From Sphingomonas sp. 35-24ZXX (lineage in GTDB: Bacteria; Pseudomonadota; Alphaproteobacteria; Sphingomonadales; Sphingomonadaceae), in the NCBI RefSeq assembly GCF_000786215.1, contig NZ_JROG01000001.1, positions 62,001 to 126,000 on the forward strand: 64,000 nucleotides of DNA, in the 5' to 3' direction. The notes beneath the pieces are model-generated. The model had not been told where the DNA came from. It was given only the letters and a program-made list of their open reading frames with translations, and did not search any database. A program made the translations under genes and the position numbers. Below, in pieces: positions 53,806 to 62,296 of this stretch (position 1 is its first letter; every line of letters begins with the position of its first letter).

Positions 53806-55065
53806 TCAAAACACGATCTCTGCCTGCAACCACAAGATCTGGCGGTCAACGCCAAATCTATTGGCATCGTAATTGGCATATTTCACCAACCAGCCAATTT
53901 TTTTCGTTTTGAAACCGATGCTTGCATCCCATTCAGTGCCGAACCGCACATTGCCGACATCGCTGCGGAAATCATGATAGGTGACCATAGCATTGAGCCC
54001 TTGCACCATGGTGACCTTGGGAAACTGCTTGGCAAGCGTAACATATCGGTCCTCAAGGCCATTGCCTGGTGTTGTCAGGAACAGGTCGGCCCAACCGTTG
54101 AACTTGTGCAAGGTTGCCAGCGGCGTCTGAAAGGCCTTGTTTGCCCCTTTGTCCGCGCCCAGCTTTTCATAGCCGCCAGTCAGGGTGAAGCCCTGGTAGC
54201 TCACCCCAATCTCTCCCAGCACGAAATCCGCCTCATAGGCGACCGGATTGCGGCCGAGGTCCTTCTGCCGGGCATAGCTCGCCAGCAGGTTGAGCTTGAC
54301 CGCCTCGGAAAGCGGCACGCTACCCGAAAGGCGTCCGCCATAGGTCTGCGAGGAATTGGCGAAGGCCAGGGCCTCATCATAGTCGATGATGTACGAAAAG
54401 CCCTTTACGGTCAGCGGCCCCAGTTTCGTACTGGCCTGCAGGAACGCGAAATCGCCGTCCAACGCCCGGCGCGGGCCGGCTTCGGACCCGAAAATCGTAT
54501 CCTGCTGGATCGCGTAGGTCGCATCCAGGCTGACCGGCCCGATGGTCGCTTCGGCCCGGACGGCATCGAAGGTCTGTTCGTTCTGCCGCCAGGCAACCGA
54601 ACCGACAAAACGCTGGTCATCAAGATTGATCCGCTGCCGCCCCAGCGTCAGCGCAAAATTCTTCACCTTGTACATGATCTGCGCACGGTTGAGATCGATG
54701 CTCTCGCTATCGGCGACCACGGCAAATTGCGGCCTGCGCTGCGAACTCAAGGGCAGAGGAAAGGGAAAGGCGTTGTAATCGTTGACCAATCCCAGCGTGC
54801 CTTCCGCTTCGATCAAGAAGGAAAGGTGCGAAGGTGCATGGTGAAGCTCCAGCCCCGTGCGCATTCGCAAGGTCAGCGCATCGGCATCCACCGTCGGCTG
54901 GTCAACGCCTTCATAGCGGAGCCGTGCATCGATAATGGGATCGAGCGTCAGCCCTTCCCCTACCGGCACCGGGTCGCCAAAAGCAGGTGTTCCAGCCGCA
55001 AACGCAGGGTGCGCGAAGCCGATCGACGACGCGAGCAGCGCCGCCGTTATGACAGTCCTTTTCAT
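53806..55065 (-). CDS. alginate-export-family outer-membrane porin
   Basis: 419 residues: signal peptide (MKRTVITAALLASSIGFAHPAFA), then a beta-barrel with DPIIDARLRYEGVDQ, LNRAQIMYKVKNFALTLGRQRINLDDQRFVGSV and a terminal Phe in LQAEIVF. It is 3' of the nitrate ABC genes, 61 bases after the ATPase gene, so it is likely a porin for nitrate or nitrite. Confidence 0.85.
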   Translation of the reverse strand: MKRTVITAALLASSIGFAHPAFAAGTPAFGDPVPVGEGLTLDPIIDARLRYEGVDQPTVDADALTLRMRTGLELHHAPSHLSFLIEAEGTLGLVNDYNAFPFPLPLSSQRRPQFAVVADSESIDLNRAQIMYKVKNFALTLGRQRINLDDQRFVGSVAWRQNEQTFDAVRAEATIGPVSLDATYAIQQDTIFGSEAGPRRALDGDFAFLQASTKLGPLTVKGFSYIIDYDEALAFANSSQTYGGRLSGSVPLSEAVKLNLLASYARQKDLGRNPVAYEADFVLGEIGVSYQGFTLTGGYEKLGADKGANKAFQTPLATLHKFNGWADLFLTTPGNGLEDRYVTLAKQFPKVTMVQGLNAMVTYHDFRSDVGNVRFGTEWDASIGFKTKKIGWLVKYANYDANRFGVDRQILWLQAEIVF

Positions 55066-55126
55066 ATTTCCCTCCTGATCCCCCTCATAAGGGCCGATCA
55101 GGCATCCTCTCTATCGGCTCGCCTGC

Positions 55127-56806
55127 TCAGGCGGCATGGGCCTTAGGCCCGTGATCATATTCGGCCAGAAAGCGCAGCACTTCCTGCCGGTAAGCATAGA
55201 AATCCGGGTGCTTGAGCAATTCCTTGCGGTCGCGCGGGCGCGGCAGATCAACCTTCAGCACTTTGCCGATGGTCGCATTTGGGCCGTTGGTCATCATCAC
55301 TACCCGATCGGCCAGCAGGATCGCCTCGTCCACGTCATGCGTCACCATGATGGCTGTCACCTTGGTGCGGTTCCAAACCTCGACCAGCACGTCTTGCAGA
55401 TCCCAGCGCGTCAGGCTGTCCAGCATGCCGAACGGCTCGTCGAGCAGCAGCAGCCGCGGGGAAAGGGCAAAGGCGCGGGCAATGCCGACACGTTGACGCA
55501 TTCCGTTTGACATTTCCGCTGCCGTCTTGTCCCTGGCATCGGCAAGCCCCACGCGATCGAGATAATAGTCGATGATCTCGCGCCGTTCTGAGCGGGTTGC
55601 GTGCGGATAGACCCGCTCAACCCCCAAAGCGACATTCTGTCGCGCGGTCAGCCATGGCATCAGGCTGGGAGCCTGGAAGACCACCGCCTTGTCTGGTCCG
55701 GCAAAATCGATTTCACGATTATCAAGGATGATACCGCCCTTGCTGATCGCGTTCAGCCCCGCTGCCATGGTCAGCACGGTCGACTTGCCACAGCCTGAGT
55801 GACCGATGAGCGAGATGAACTCGCCCTTGTCCATCATCAGGTTGAAATCCTCGACCACGGTCAGTGGCCCCTTGGGCGTGGGGTACACCTTGTGGAGCTT
55901 CCAGAACTCCATATAGCGCCGGGTCGAACCCTTTTTTGCCGCGTCCTGATAAGCCTTGGGCGGCGGAGCCAGGTCCAGCGGCGTCACGCTGGGCAATTGG
56001 CCGAAATCGGTGCCCATTGCGGCTTTGACGCCTGCAAGATCGCCAAGATAACGCACGATCTCTGCGCGCATTCTCTGGTAATCGGCACTGTCGTTCATGG
56101 CTTCGCGATCGCGCGGGCGTGACAGGGTCACCGGGAATATCCGGCCGATCCTGGCCGCAGGGCCAGGCGTCAGCACGGCCACGCGGTCTGCAAGAAGCAG
56201 CGCCTCGTCGACATCATTGGTAACCAGGATGATGGTGCGCTTTTCTTCCTCGCGAATGCGGTCGATCTCATCCTGCAGCTTGGCCCGGGTGAGGGCGTCC
56301 AGCGCCGAAAGCGGCTCGTCCAGCAGCAGGATTTCCGGCTCCATGGCCAGGGCGCGGGCCACCGAAACGCGCTGCCGCATCCCGCCGGAAAGCTGGGCAG
56401 GCTTGCGCTCCATCGCATGGGACAGGCCGACCAGTTCGACCTTCTGCCGCACCAGCGCCGCGCGCTCATCCCGGCTGCGGTCCTTGTGGACGGCATCGAC
56501 GGCCAGCGCCACATTCTGCTCGACCGTCAGCCAAGGGAATAGCGAATAGGACTGGAACACCAGGCCGCGATCCTTGTCGGGTCCGTCGATCGCCTTGCCA
56601 TGCAGCAATATCTGGCCGGCATCTGGCTCCACCAGCCCTGCAATCGCGGAAATCAGCGTAGTCTTGCCCGCGCCGGAAAAGCCTAGGATCGCGATGAATT
56701 CACCTTCCTCCACGTCGAGGTCGATGCCGCCAAGCACTTCGCTGACTCCGCCATTCTTGCCGGTATAGCGCTTGCGAACATCCTTCAGTGACAGGATCGT
56801 AGCCAT
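55127..56806 (-). CDS. nitrate ABC transporter, two ATPase domains fused
   Basis: 559-residue protein with two complete ABC ATPase modules (about 1-255 and 290-550). Walker A GFSGAGKTT and GHSGCGKST, signatures LSGGMRQR and MSNGMRQR, Walker B ILLLDEP and LLLLDEP. The H-loop His is present in module 2 (VTHDVDEA) but replaced by Asn in module 1 (VTNDVDEA). The fused protein replaces separate NrtC and NrtD subunits (cyanobacterial NrtC carries a binding-protein domain instead). One polypeptide could serve as the whole ATPase pair. Confidence 0.9.
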   Translation of the reverse strand: MATILSLKDVRKRYTGKNGGVSEVLGGIDLDVEEGEFIAILGFSGAGKTTLISAIAGLVEPDAGQILLHGKAIDGPDKDRGLVFQSYSLFPWLTVEQNVALAVDAVHKDRSRDERAALVRQKVELVGLSHAMERKPAQLSGGMRQRVSVARALAMEPEILLLDEPLSALDALTRAKLQDEIDRIREEEKRTIILVTNDVDEALLLADRVAVLTPGPAARIGRIFPVTLSRPRDREAMNDSADYQRMRAEIVRYLGDLAGVKAAMGTDFGQLPSVTPLDLAPPPKAYQDAAKKGSTRRYMEFWKLHKVYPTPKGPLTVVEDFNLMMDKGEFISLIGHSGCGKSTVLTMAAGLNAISKGGIILDNREIDFAGPDKAVVFQAPSLMPWLTARQNVALGVERVYPHATRSERREIIDYYLDRVGLADARDKTAAEMSNGMRQRVGIARAFALSPRLLLLDEPFGMLDSLTRWDLQDVLVEVWNRTKVTAIMVTHDVDEAILLADRVVMMTNGPNATIGKVLKVDLPRPRDRKELLKHPDFYAYRQEVLRFLAEYDHGPKAHAA

Positions 56807-56818
56807 CTGCGTTCCTCC

Positions 56819-57841
56819 TCAGACGGCGCGGTTGCGGCTGACAATGGCCTGGAGCGCCATCATCACGCGGTCGAGCGCAAAACCGATCAGCCCGATCACC
56901 ACCACGGCGACCATGATCCGCGCCAACGACTTTTCTGAGCCATTCTGGAACTCGTCCCAGACGAACTTGCCTAGGCCGGGATTCTGCGCGAGCATTTCGG
57001 CTGCGATGAGGACCATCCAGCCCGTACCCAGCGACAGGCGCATCCCCGTAAAGATAAAGGGCAAGGCAGAAGGCAGCACGAGGCGCCGCAGCTTGGCAAA
57101 CCATCCCAGGCGCAGCACCCGGCCAACCGCGATCAAATCCTTGTCGATGCTGGCGGTGCCGATGGCCGTATTGATGAGTGTCGGCCAGAGCGAGCAGAGC
57201 ATGACAACGACCGCAGAGATGATAAAGCTTTTGGCCAGGGTCGGATCATCGCTGGTCACCGATGCAGAGACTACCATCGTGACGATGGGCAGCCAGGCCA
57301 GCGGACTGACCGGCCGCATCACCTGTACCAATGGGTTGATGGCCGCGTTAACCCGCTTTGACATGCCCGCGACCAGGCCCAGAGGCACTGCAAACAGCGT
57401 GGCCAGCGTGAACCCTGCTGCTACGGTCTCAAGGCTGGTGAATATCTGGTCGATAAAGGTCGGGGGGCCGGTATAGGCATAGCCTGCGGCAACCGCCTCC
57501 TGTGCAGCCGTACGCGATGCAGCCGCCTCATCGAGCAGGCCCAGAAACGCGCCCCATACATCACCGGGTCCGGGCAGGGTGCCAAGCGATGTCTGGACCA
57601 ACGGCGCCAGCAGCGCCCAGAGCATGAGGAAACCGCCAATCCCGGCCAGTGGCGGCCAGAGCGCATCAAACGCCTCTCGGCCCGAGGGCAGCTTGATCCC
57701 CAATGGCAACGTCCTTTCAGGCTTGGTGACAGGGTCCAAACCGGCCTCCGCTGTTGCTTCGGAGATAAGGGTGGCCTTGTCCTCCGTGTCTTCGGCCTGA
57801 GTGCCGACAAATACGTCCTTACGCAATGCGATCGCGGTCAT
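56819..57841 (-). CDS. nrtB: nitrate ABC transporter permease
   Basis: 340 residues with a long cytoplasmic N terminus and about six membrane helices. Segments match the SsuC/TauC/NrtB permease family (WLPIVTMVVSAS, LGTGWMVLIAAEML, GLGKFVWDEFQNG). It lies between the nrtA and ATPase genes, 12 and 16 bases apart. Confidence 0.92.
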   Translation of the reverse strand: MTAIALRKDVFVGTQAEDTEDKATLISEATAEAGLDPVTKPERTLPLGIKLPSGREAFDALWPPLAGIGGFLMLWALLAPLVQTSLGTLPGPGDVWGAFLGLLDEAAASRTAAQEAVAAGYAYTGPPTFIDQIFTSLETVAAGFTLATLFAVPLGLVAGMSKRVNAAINPLVQVMRPVSPLAWLPIVTMVVSASVTSDDPTLAKSFIISAVVVMLCSLWPTLINTAIGTASIDKDLIAVGRVLRLGWFAKLRRLVLPSALPFIFTGMRLSLGTGWMVLIAAEMLAQNPGLGKFVWDEFQNGSEKSLARIMVAVVVIGLIGFALDRVMMALQAIVSRNRAV

Positions 57842-57857
57842 CGTATCTGCTCCCGGC

Positions 57858-59237
57858 TCATTTGACGCCCGCAGGCGTGACCTTCTGTCCGGCCTTCAGA
57901 CCGATGGTGAACTTGGCCAGATAGGCGTTCGGCTGCTTTCCGTTGAACGTCAGGCCATCGATAAAGCCTGACTGTTCCGGCTTATAGCCATCAGTCACCG
58001 GGATGGCCGCCTTGGGGATCACACCCTTTTCGGCCAGCTCGTTTGCTGCGGCCAGATACAGGTCGGGCCGATAGACGGCCTTGGCAGTGTCGAAATACCA
58101 CTGATCCGGCTTGTCGGTGGGAATCTGACCCCAACGGCGCATCTGGGTCAGTGTCCAGACCGCATCGGAATAGAAGGGATAACCGGCAAACTGGTTGAAG
58201 AACACGTTGAAATCGGGGGCAGGGCGCGTATCGCCAGGCGCGAAAGTGAACTTGCCGGTCATGCTTGCGCCGATGACATCCACATCAGCGCCCACATATT
58301 GCGGCATCGCCAGAATCTTGACCGCCTCGGCACGGTTTTTGCCGTCCTCTGCATCCAGCCATTGCTGCGCCTTGATGATCGCGCGCAGCAAGGCCTTGAC
58401 TGTCCTGGGGTTCTTGGCTGCAAACTTCTCGGTCAGACCAAAGACCTTTTCGGGATTGCCCTTGAAAATCTCGTCATCGGTAATGATCGGCACACCGATC
58501 TTCTTTTTAACCGCTGCCTGGTTCCATGGTTCGCCCACCGAATAGCCGTCGATCGTGCCAGCCTCGAGCGTGGAGGGCATCTGCGGCGGCGGTGTTACCG
58601 AAATCTGTATTTGCGCCGAGGTCGTGCCAGCCGTGTCGCCGGGCAGATAATAACCCGGCTCAATCCCGCCCGCTGCCAGCCAGTAGCGCAACTCGTAATT
58701 GTGCGGGCTGAAGGGAAAGACCATGCCGAATTTCAGGTTCTTGCCCTTGAGTGCCACCGCCGAAATCGGATGCTTGACCTTGCCATCAGCCCCCTTTGGC
58801 AAGCCAGGTGCAATCTGCCCCCAGATCTTGTTCGACACCGTGATGGCATTGCCGTTGAGATCGAGGCTGATCGGAGCAATCAGCTTCGCTTTGGCGCCAA
58901 TGCCCGCCGCTGCGGCAATGGGCTGACCCGCCAGCATGTGCGCGCCATCAAGTTGGCCGCCAACGACGCCATCGAGCAGTACTTTCCAATTCGCCTGCGG
59001 TTCGAGTGTGACGCTGAGCCCTTCCTCGCGGAAGAAGCCCTTCTCCTGCGCAATGGCAAGCGGTGCCATGTCCGTCAGCTTGATGAATCCAAGCTTGAGA
59101 GCCGGCTTTTCCACAGCACCCGCGGAAACGGCGAGTTTCTCCGGCGCTTCACCACCCTTCCCGCAACCGGCGACAGCAATGCTGGCCATCACCGCCACGA
59201 CAATTGCTCGCCGATTGAATGCTTTTCGTCCGCTCAT
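57858..59237 (-). CDS. nrtA: nitrate ABC transporter substrate-binding protein
   Basis: 459 residues. ATG 59237 with GAGGGG upstream gives a signal sequence ending in VAGCGKGG, a lipobox, so it is probably a membrane-anchored lipoprotein. NrtA-family landmarks are LGFIKLTDMAPLAIAQEKG, FSPHNYELRYWLAAGGIEPG and YSVGEPWNQAAV. It binds nitrate/nitrite outside the inner membrane. Paralogous to NasS at 59455. Confidence 0.93.
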   Translation of the reverse strand: MSGRKAFNRRAIVVAVMASIAVAGCGKGGEAPEKLAVSAGAVEKPALKLGFIKLTDMAPLAIAQEKGFFREEGLSVTLEPQANWKVLLDGVVGGQLDGAHMLAGQPIAAAAGIGAKAKLIAPISLDLNGNAITVSNKIWGQIAPGLPKGADGKVKHPISAVALKGKNLKFGMVFPFSPHNYELRYWLAAGGIEPGYYLPGDTAGTTSAQIQISVTPPPQMPSTLEAGTIDGYSVGEPWNQAAVKKKIGVPIITDDEIFKGNPEKVFGLTEKFAAKNPRTVKALLRAIIKAQQWLDAEDGKNRAEAVKILAMPQYVGADVDVIGASMTGKFTFAPGDTRPAPDFNVFFNQFAGYPFYSDAVWTLTQMRRWGQIPTDKPDQWYFDTAKAVYRPDLYLAAANELAEKGVIPKAAIPVTDGYKPEQSGFIDGLTFNGKQPNAYLAKFTIGLKAGQKVTPAGVK

Positions 59238-59272
59238 GTAACCGACCCCTCGATTGCGGCGCGGCAAAAACG

Positions 59273-59378
59273 AAAAAGCCGCCCGAACGCATCCCGAGAG
59301 GGAAGGTCTGGGCGGCGACTTTGCCACGCGATGGAAATGATGTGCCGGGCGGTTGTCTGTCCCCCCATCCTTGGAAGG
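59273..59378 (-). promoter_or_regulatory. ANTAR (NasT) antitermination leader of nrtA
   Basis: In transcript order: P1 (59378-59361) CCTTCC-AAGGAT-GGGGGG (two G-U pairs); P2 (59327-59312) GTGGC-AAAGTC-GCCGC; terminator (59316-59273) GCCGCCC...GGGCGGC plus T5. Hexaloops AAGGAT and AAAGTC both have A1 and G4. P2 and terminator share the GCCGC arm. About 48 of the 50 bases of P2/terminator sequence match the nirB leader, so one is a copy of the other. Confidence 0.85.
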
Positions 59379-59400
59379 TACCGTCCTGCTGTGACTGCAA

Positions 59401-59429
59401 GGCTAAATGATTCGTACCGTGTTCGGCAA
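59401..59429 (-). promoter_or_regulatory. predicted nrtA promoter
   Basis: TTGCCG (59429-59424), 17-base spacer, TTAGCC (59406-59401), like the nirB promoter. It begins only ~25 bases after the nasS stop. A GCTGCGATGCAAAA element lies just upstream (59448-59434). Confidence 0.55.
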
Positions 59430-59454
59430 GCGATTTTTGCATCGCAGCAAAATA

Positions 59455-60678
59455 TTATTGGTGCCGCTGCCCGGCGATATAGGTTTCCAGCAGTATCGGG
59501 TCAAACGCGATTCCATCAAAAAAACTGTTGTTTTCCAGAGTAATAACACCCTGTTGCATGCTCACCGAAGTGGGCTTCAACAGGCTGCCCTCGACCTTCG
59601 AACTGGCGCCGGGAAGTGGGTCGTTCGTGCCCAATAATGCGCTGCGGTAGACATCCGGGCGAAACACCCGCGCCGCCTTGCGGGCATCGCCAGCATCAAA
59701 CTCCATGCCATCCCAGCGCACCATCTGGCTGTACAGCCACTCCGCCTGGCTAACCCAGGGGAAGTTTGCCGCCTCGCGATGCTGGAACATGAAATCGGGA
59801 TAATGCAACACTTCGCCGCCCTGCGACAGCAGCAGCCGGTCAGATATGGCGCGGCGGATCAGCGCGGCATTGCCATCAAGATATTCGCTCTGCGCCAGAA
59901 TTGCTGCATTGGCATCCAGATGCGCGGGATCGACGAAATGTTCACCCGCCTTGCGCAAGGCGCGGATCAGCGCTTCTGCGTCGCCGCGCCGTTCCTCCAT
60001 CACGGGCTCGCGGAAGGCCAACACCTTTTCGACCCCGCGCCGCCATATTTGTGCGGTCGCCAAGACGATTTCGCCAGCGCCCCGTTCCACGGCCACGCTG
60101 TTCCATGGCTCACCGACACAGATTGCATCCACCTCGCCAAATTCCAGCGCATCCGCACAGAATGGCGGAGCGACCGTGGTGATCTCCACATCGCGATCGG
60201 GGCGTATGCCGCAGGCCGCCAGCCAATAGCGCACCATGTAATTGTGACTGGAATATCGGTGAACGACCCCGAGCCGGAGCGGTTCTCCGGTGGCCGCGAT
60301 ATGAGCCTTCAGCGCTGCGCCAACCGCGGTGGGGTCGCCAAGCCCGCCTGCCGGATTGACGGCCCGTGCAAGGTCCGGCCGCATCGTTACCGCATTGCCA
60401 TTGAGCCCCAGCACAAATGGCACCGAAAGTGGCTGTGCCGGGCGGCCGCGGCCCAGCGCCGTGGCAATCGCCAGCGGGGCGACGAGATGCGCAGCATCGC
60501 TGTGGCCGTAAAGCAACCGATCAAGAACCGTTGCCCAACTCATGTCGCGCACCAGACGCAATGATAGGCCCTCGGCTTCGGCAAAGCCATGTTCCAGCGC
60601 GAGGATAGGCAGACAGGCATCGACCAACGGCAGAAAGCCGAGGGTGAATTCTCCAGGGGCCGTCGTTGCCGCCATCAT
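59455..60678 (-). CDS. nasS: nitrate/nitrite sensor protein of the NasS type
   Basis: 407 residues of the NrtA-like binding-protein fold without a signal peptide, hence cytoplasmic. GFLPLVDACLPILALEHGF, YSSHNYMVRYWLAACGIRPD and CVGEPWNSVAV align with NrtA. NasS holds NasT inactive until nitrate or nitrite binds. ATG 60678 overlaps the nasT stop (ATGA). Confidence 0.9.
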   Translation of the reverse strand: MMAATTAPGEFTLGFLPLVDACLPILALEHGFAEAEGLSLRLVRDMSWATVLDRLLYGHSDAAHLVAPLAIATALGRGRPAQPLSVPFVLGLNGNAVTMRPDLARAVNPAGGLGDPTAVGAALKAHIAATGEPLRLGVVHRYSSHNYMVRYWLAACGIRPDRDVEITTVAPPFCADALEFGEVDAICVGEPWNSVAVERGAGEIVLATAQIWRRGVEKVLAFREPVMEERRGDAEALIRALRKAGEHFVDPAHLDANAAILAQSEYLDGNAALIRRAISDRLLLSQGGEVLHYPDFMFQHREAANFPWVSQAEWLYSQMVRWDGMEFDAGDARKAARVFRPDVYRSALLGTNDPLPGASSKVEGSLLKPTSVSMQQGVITLENNSFFDGIAFDPILLETYIAGQRHQ

Positions 60679-61253
60679 TTCCCTCCCATCAACTGGTGCG
60701 CGGTGACAACCGCCTCGGCAATGTCCACGATGCGCTTGCCCTGGTTCATCGCGGCCTTGCGCAATTCCGTATAGGCCTGCGGCTCGGTGACGCCACGGCT
60801 ATCCATCAGGATGCGTTTGGCCTTGTCCACCAGTTCGCGCTCCGCCAGCTTGCCTTTCGCCTCGGCCAGATCCGCCTGGAGCCGTGCGAAGGCGTTGAAA
60901 CGTCTCACCGCAAGATCGAGTATCGGCCGGATGCGATGCGGGGCAAGACCATCGATGACATAGGAAGAGACCCCTGCATCGACCGAGGCCGCAATCGATT
61001 CGTCGTCGCTTTCATCGACGAACATCGCGATGGGGCGACCCAGCACCCGGCTGACGGCAAAATATTCCTCAAGCACGTCGCGCGAGGGGTTTCCCAGATC
61101 CATGAGGACAATGTCGGGGGCTATTTCACCGATCCGGGCCACCAATCCGCGCCGCTCGGTCACCACGAAGATTTCACTATCGTCCAAGGCTGCAAGCCCT
61201 TCACGGATCACCGCCGCACGACTGGCACTTTCATCGACAATGGCGATCCGCAT
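60675..61253 (-). CDS. nasT: ANTAR-domain antiterminator of the NasT type
   Basis: 192 residues: N-terminal receiver-like domain (MRIAIVDESASRAAVIREGL, IVLMDLGNPSRDVLEE) and a C-terminal ANTAR RNA-binding domain (ELVDKAKRILMDSRGVTEPQAY, ELRKAAMNQGKRIVDIAEAV). ATG 61253 is the family start. Gene order nasT-nasS is as in Paracoccus. The two leader RNAs at 53482 and 59273 are its expected targets. Confidence 0.92.
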   Translation of the reverse strand: MRIAIVDESASRAAVIREGLAALDDSEIFVVTERRGLVARIGEIAPDIVLMDLGNPSRDVLEEYFAVSRVLGRPIAMFVDESDDESIAASVDAGVSSYVIDGLAPHRIRPILDLAVRRFNAFARLQADLAEAKGKLAERELVDKAKRILMDSRGVTEPQAYTELRKAAMNQGKRIVDIAEAVVTAHQLMGGK

Positions 61254-61297
61254 GGCATTAGCAGTGCACGGAGCAAATGTGGATTTCAAGGCAATTG

Positions 61298-61308
61298 TGC
61301 AGTGCAGC
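61298..61308 (-). promoter_or_regulatory. GCTGCACTGCA element upstream of nasT
   Basis: GCTGCACTGCA on the minus strand, 45-55 bases before the nasT ATG, identical to one arm of the inverted repeat before nirB. Probably a shared nitrogen-control site. Confidence 0.45.
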
Positions 61309-61426
61309 ATTGGCAATTTGTGCAAGCTCGCATGAAGACGGTCTGGATGGCAGCTTTTGGAATAAGAAGACAATGATGCCAGATCGTGGCAACGACCGAT
61401 TCTGGGTCGTCTTCTGCCGGTAGCGG

Positions 61427-61454
61427 AACGCCGCATCGGGGGACGTTTCTGCCG
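61427..61454 (+). repeat. dispersed intergenic repeat, copy 3
   Basis: AACGCCGCATCGGGGGACGT then TTCTGCCG; preceded by TCTGGGTCGTCTTCTGCCGG. Related to copies at 42797 and 46948. Confidence 0.45.
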
Positions 61455-61542
61455 TATCTGTCCGGTGAGAGCCGCTTGCTGATTTGAGCCTGTGTGCTCA
61501 GGACGTCTTTATGGACGTACATATGGACGCACGTAGGGCAGC

Positions 61543-61899
61543 ATGGCGCGGGTAGCGGTGGTCTCGGACGTCCGCCGGCGCCGTGACTGGTCGGATGAAG
61601 AACGCTTGGAGATCCTTCGGGAGGCCTTTGCGCCGGGCGCTATCGTTGCCCGGGTCGCTCGGCGGTATGACATATCGCGGGGGCTGATCTACATTTGGCG
61701 CCGTGAGGCGATGAGGCGAGCACAGTCTGCTTTTGCACCGGCAGTGATCGAGGATGCGGCGTCATTGGAGCTACCGTGCGGGCCGGCTGCGGAGCCAGAA
61801 GCGGCGATCGTGCTGGAACTGGCGGACGGAGGACGGCTTCGGATTTCGGCGTCGGCACCGCCAGCGCTCGCGGCCGCGGCGCTGAGGGCGGTGCGATGA
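61543..61899 (+). CDS. tnpA: IS66-family accessory protein TnpA
   Basis: 118 residues with an HTH of the transposase-8 type (WSDEERLEILREAFAPGAIV, RVARRYDISRGLIYIWRREA). It overlaps tnpB by ATGA. Confidence 0.9.
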   Translation: MARVAVVSDVRRRRDWSDEERLEILREAFAPGAIVARVARRYDISRGLIYIWRREAMRRAQSAFAPAVIEDAASLELPCGPAAEPEAAIVLELADGGRLRISASAPPALAAAALRAVR

Positions 61900-62237
61900 T
61901 CCCATCGGGCGCGCGGGTTTGGATCGCAATGGGGCACACCGATATGCGGCGCGGGATGCAAAGTCTGGCCGCCCAGGTGCAACAGCACTTCTTCAAGGAT
62001 CCGTTCGCCGGTGATCTTTGGGTCTTCCGCGGCCGCTCCGGATCATTGGTGAAGATTATCTGGCACGATGGCATCGGCATGTCACTTTACGCCAAGCGAC
62101 TCGAGAAGGGGCGTTTCGTCTGGCCTTCCGCGAAGGACGGTGTGGTAAGCTTGACCACCGCGCAGTTGGCCTGCCTGCTTGAGGGGATCGACTGGCGTAA
62201 CCCGCAATATACCTGGCGGCCGCAGAGCGCCGGATAG
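61896..62237 (+). CDS. tnpB: IS66-family accessory protein TnpB
   Basis: 113 residues, the IS66 Orf2 family: VWIAMGHTDMRRGMQSLAAQ, LWVFRGRSGSLVKIIWHDGI, GMSLYAKRLEKGRFVWP. ATG 61896 overlaps the tnpA stop. Confidence 0.93.
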   Translation: MIPSGARVWIAMGHTDMRRGMQSLAAQVQQHFFKDPFAGDLWVFRGRSGSLVKIIWHDGIGMSLYAKRLEKGRFVWPSAKDGVVSLTTAQLACLLEGIDWRNPQYTWRPQSAG

Positions 62238-62296
62238 GGTGCAAAGTCCCGCATTTTCGGCTTGATCTGCTGGGCCGGCAGTGATTCACTCACTCC

